NCBI GenBank assembly: GCA_004835665.1
Contig: RBKR01000023.1
Location: 682,001 to 746,000, forward strand
Direction: 5' to 3'
DNA: 64,000 nt
From: Phoma sp. XZ068
Lineage: Eukaryota > Ascomycota > Dothideomycetes > Pleosporales > Didymellaceae
Shown here: in pieces, positions 62,993-64,000 of the stretch
Numbering within the stretch: the first letter of the stretch is position 1
How the letters are laid out: each line of letters opens with the position of its first letter
The notes under the pieces: generated by a model
Seen by the model: the letters and a program-made list of their open reading frames with translations, nothing else
Told to the model about the DNA's origin: nothing
Databases searched by the model: none
Made by a program: the position numbers and the translations under genes

Positions 62993-64000
62993 ATGACAAG
63001 CACACACAGCACTTCACGTCCCTGCACGCCTGACACAGTCATCCACCAGCCCCGCACCCCCCACGCACCAAAGAAGCCAAAGGCAATAATCCTCGAATAC
63101 CTCAAGCCAACCGTCTACAAGCCCGAAGCCGATGAACTCCCCAAAGCCTCAAAGGCAATTCTCAATGCCCTCTCCCGCGCCGGCGTGCGGAAACAATGCG
63201 CGCCCAAAGTGAAGAACCCCAAGGTCCAGTACTCTACGCCTCGAAAACTAACCATCAGCATCGTCGACGGCAACACAGAGCGGGTAATCCATAAATACGT
63301 GCCAACGCGGCTCCTCATGGCTGCCTCGACGACAGCCGCGGACGTTCTCGATCCCCGACCGTGGGCGGGTAGATTCAAGATATACGGGATGTACGACGTC
63401 GACGCCATGAGCAGCGTTATATGCTCCATCATACTCTCGCAGAAAATGCACGTCAACGCGGACGATCTGAATATGAACCTGCTAACCTACAAAGCGTGCA
63501 AGCGTCTCGGAGTGCCGAGCTATCACAACACAGTCAAGCCGCTCGTCGCTGCGATTAACAGGCAGCTCTCGGGTGCGGAGGAGATTTCAAATGAGCTGGT
63601 ATCTTTCATTTCGTGTCGTCTTGGCTGCAAGGATGTGGTGTTCACGCATATGGCGCATGTGCTGTGTAATCAGCGGTTCAAGGGGGTGGTGCACGATGGT
63701 AAGGCGTTTGAGAAGATGGTGGCGAGGAGGCCGGCTTTGCAGAAGGCGATGGTGCAGATTGATCGGGCGCATAAGGCGCGTCGCGAGGCTTTTAATGCTT
63801 CGAAGCGTGGTGTGAAGAAGAGTGGTGATTTGAATGTTGAGGATGTTGTAGAAGCAACTGTTAAGAGGAAGGTAGGTGTCCCTGAGGAGCATCAGAATGC
63901 TCTCCTTGCGCTTTTGAAGAGCGAAGATGTAGTTGACAAGGCTGGGACTCGTGGGAGCAGCCACGAGGAGTTGGAAGTTGATTCGATGGAGAAAGTAGAG
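62993..64000 (+). CDS. Hypothetical protein, C-terminus beyond the window
   Basis: Open frame from ATG 62993 to the right edge, 336 codons, no stop and no intron needed. No family recognised. The first 60 residues are Pro/Thr/Lys-rich and polar. A mixed alpha/beta region (about 75-245) includes YVPTRLLMAASTTAADVL and a Cys-containing helix (LVSFISCRLGCKDVVFTHMAHVL); the first piece is faintly like the anchor of short fungal BTB-like proteins, but too weak to call. The last 90 residues are Lys/Glu-rich and probably disordered. No signal peptide. Confidence 0.55.
   Translation, partial: MTSTHSTSRPCTPDTVIHQPRTPHAPKKPKAIILEYLKPTVYKPEADELPKASKAILNALSRAGVRKQCAPKVKNPKVQYSTPRKLTISIVDGNTERVIHKYVPTRLLMAASTTAADVLDPRPWAGRFKIYGMYDVDAMSSVICSIILSQKMHVNADDLNMNLLTYKACKRLGVPSYHNTVKPLVAAINRQLSGAEEISNELVSFISCRLGCKDVVFTHMAHVLCNQRFKGVVHDGKAFEKMVARRPALQKAMVQIDRAHKARREAFNASKRGVKKSGDLNVEDVVEATVKRKVGVPEEHQNALLALLKSEDVVDKAGTRGSSHEELEVDSMEKVE

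Noticed and set aside
1..64000. tRNA, rRNA and CRISPR arrays
   Set aside because: I looked for A/B-box pairs such as GGTTCGAATC, rRNA-like stretches and spaced direct repeats and found none I could support by eye; a tRNAscan/Infernal run would settle it.
1..64000. Secondary-metabolite cluster
   Set aside because: No polyketide synthase, NRPS, terpene cyclase or DMATS gene is present; the SDR, MFS and Zn2Cys6 genes alone are not evidence.

Overview
The window is nuclear DNA of a filamentous ascomycete. Genes are compact and on both strands. Most have one to four introns of about 46-110 bp with fungal signals (GTRNGT donors, CTRAC-like branch sites, YAG acceptors). Gene content (secreted pectinases and proteases, small cysteine-rich secreted proteins, Zn2Cys6 regulators, an RTA1-type membrane protein, an ACS-family transporter) suggests a plant-associated Dothideomycete, probably Pleosporales; that placement is inference. 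No rRNA, recognisable tRNA, CRISPR array or bacterial-type operon was seen, and no intact transposon. Exon boundaries below were joined by hand from splice signals and frame continuity.

Layout. 1-5.8 kb: the edge-truncated 5' part of an endopolygalacturonase gene, two small unrecognised spliced genes, an AT-rich patch that looks like a transposon relic, and a HAD-family phosphatase. 6.7-14.3 kb: a secreted sedolisin (S53) and a secreted serine carboxypeptidase (S10) in tandem, a PLP-dependent serine racemase/dehydratase-like enzyme, and an F-box-like protein. 15.6-20.2 kb: a Zn2Cys6 regulator preceded by an overlapping upstream ORF, and a type II membrane glycosyltransferase. 21.3-28.4 kb: two related F-box-like genes (one short), a 10-cysteine secreted protein, then an SDR oxidoreductase divergent from an AhpD/CMD-like protein, followed by an ACS-family MFS transporter; the last three may form a small catabolic cluster. 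28.9-35.0 kb: MOT1, the large Snf2-family TBP-removing ATPase, with two tiny 5' coding exons.

35-54.6 kb is looser: an orphan protein (37 kb), an MPPED-like metallophosphoesterase (40.7 kb), a J-domain protein with a long disordered tail (43.9 kb), a Ulp1/C48-like cysteine protease with a variant active-site loop (46.2 kb), a second Zn2Cys6 regulator and an RTA1-like 7-TM protein (49-51.5 kb), and a 6-cysteine secreted protein whose upstream region holds a long imperfect inverted repeat (52.6-53.1 kb). A degenerate 17-bp tandem repeat lies at 53.8 kb.

54.6-62.6 kb is the most coherent functional block: a PL26-like rhamnogalacturonan exolyase, a convergent PL9-like pectate/rhamnogalacturonan lyase, and a secreted six-hairpin-type glycosidase of unassigned family. 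Together they look like a rhamnogalacturonan/pectin degradation locus. The window ends inside an unrecognised gene.

I did not find a clearly new multi-gene system. The best leads are the unassigned secreted glycosidase beside the two lyases, the variant Ulp1-like protease, the SDR/CMD/transporter group, and the two small cysteine-rich secreted proteins.
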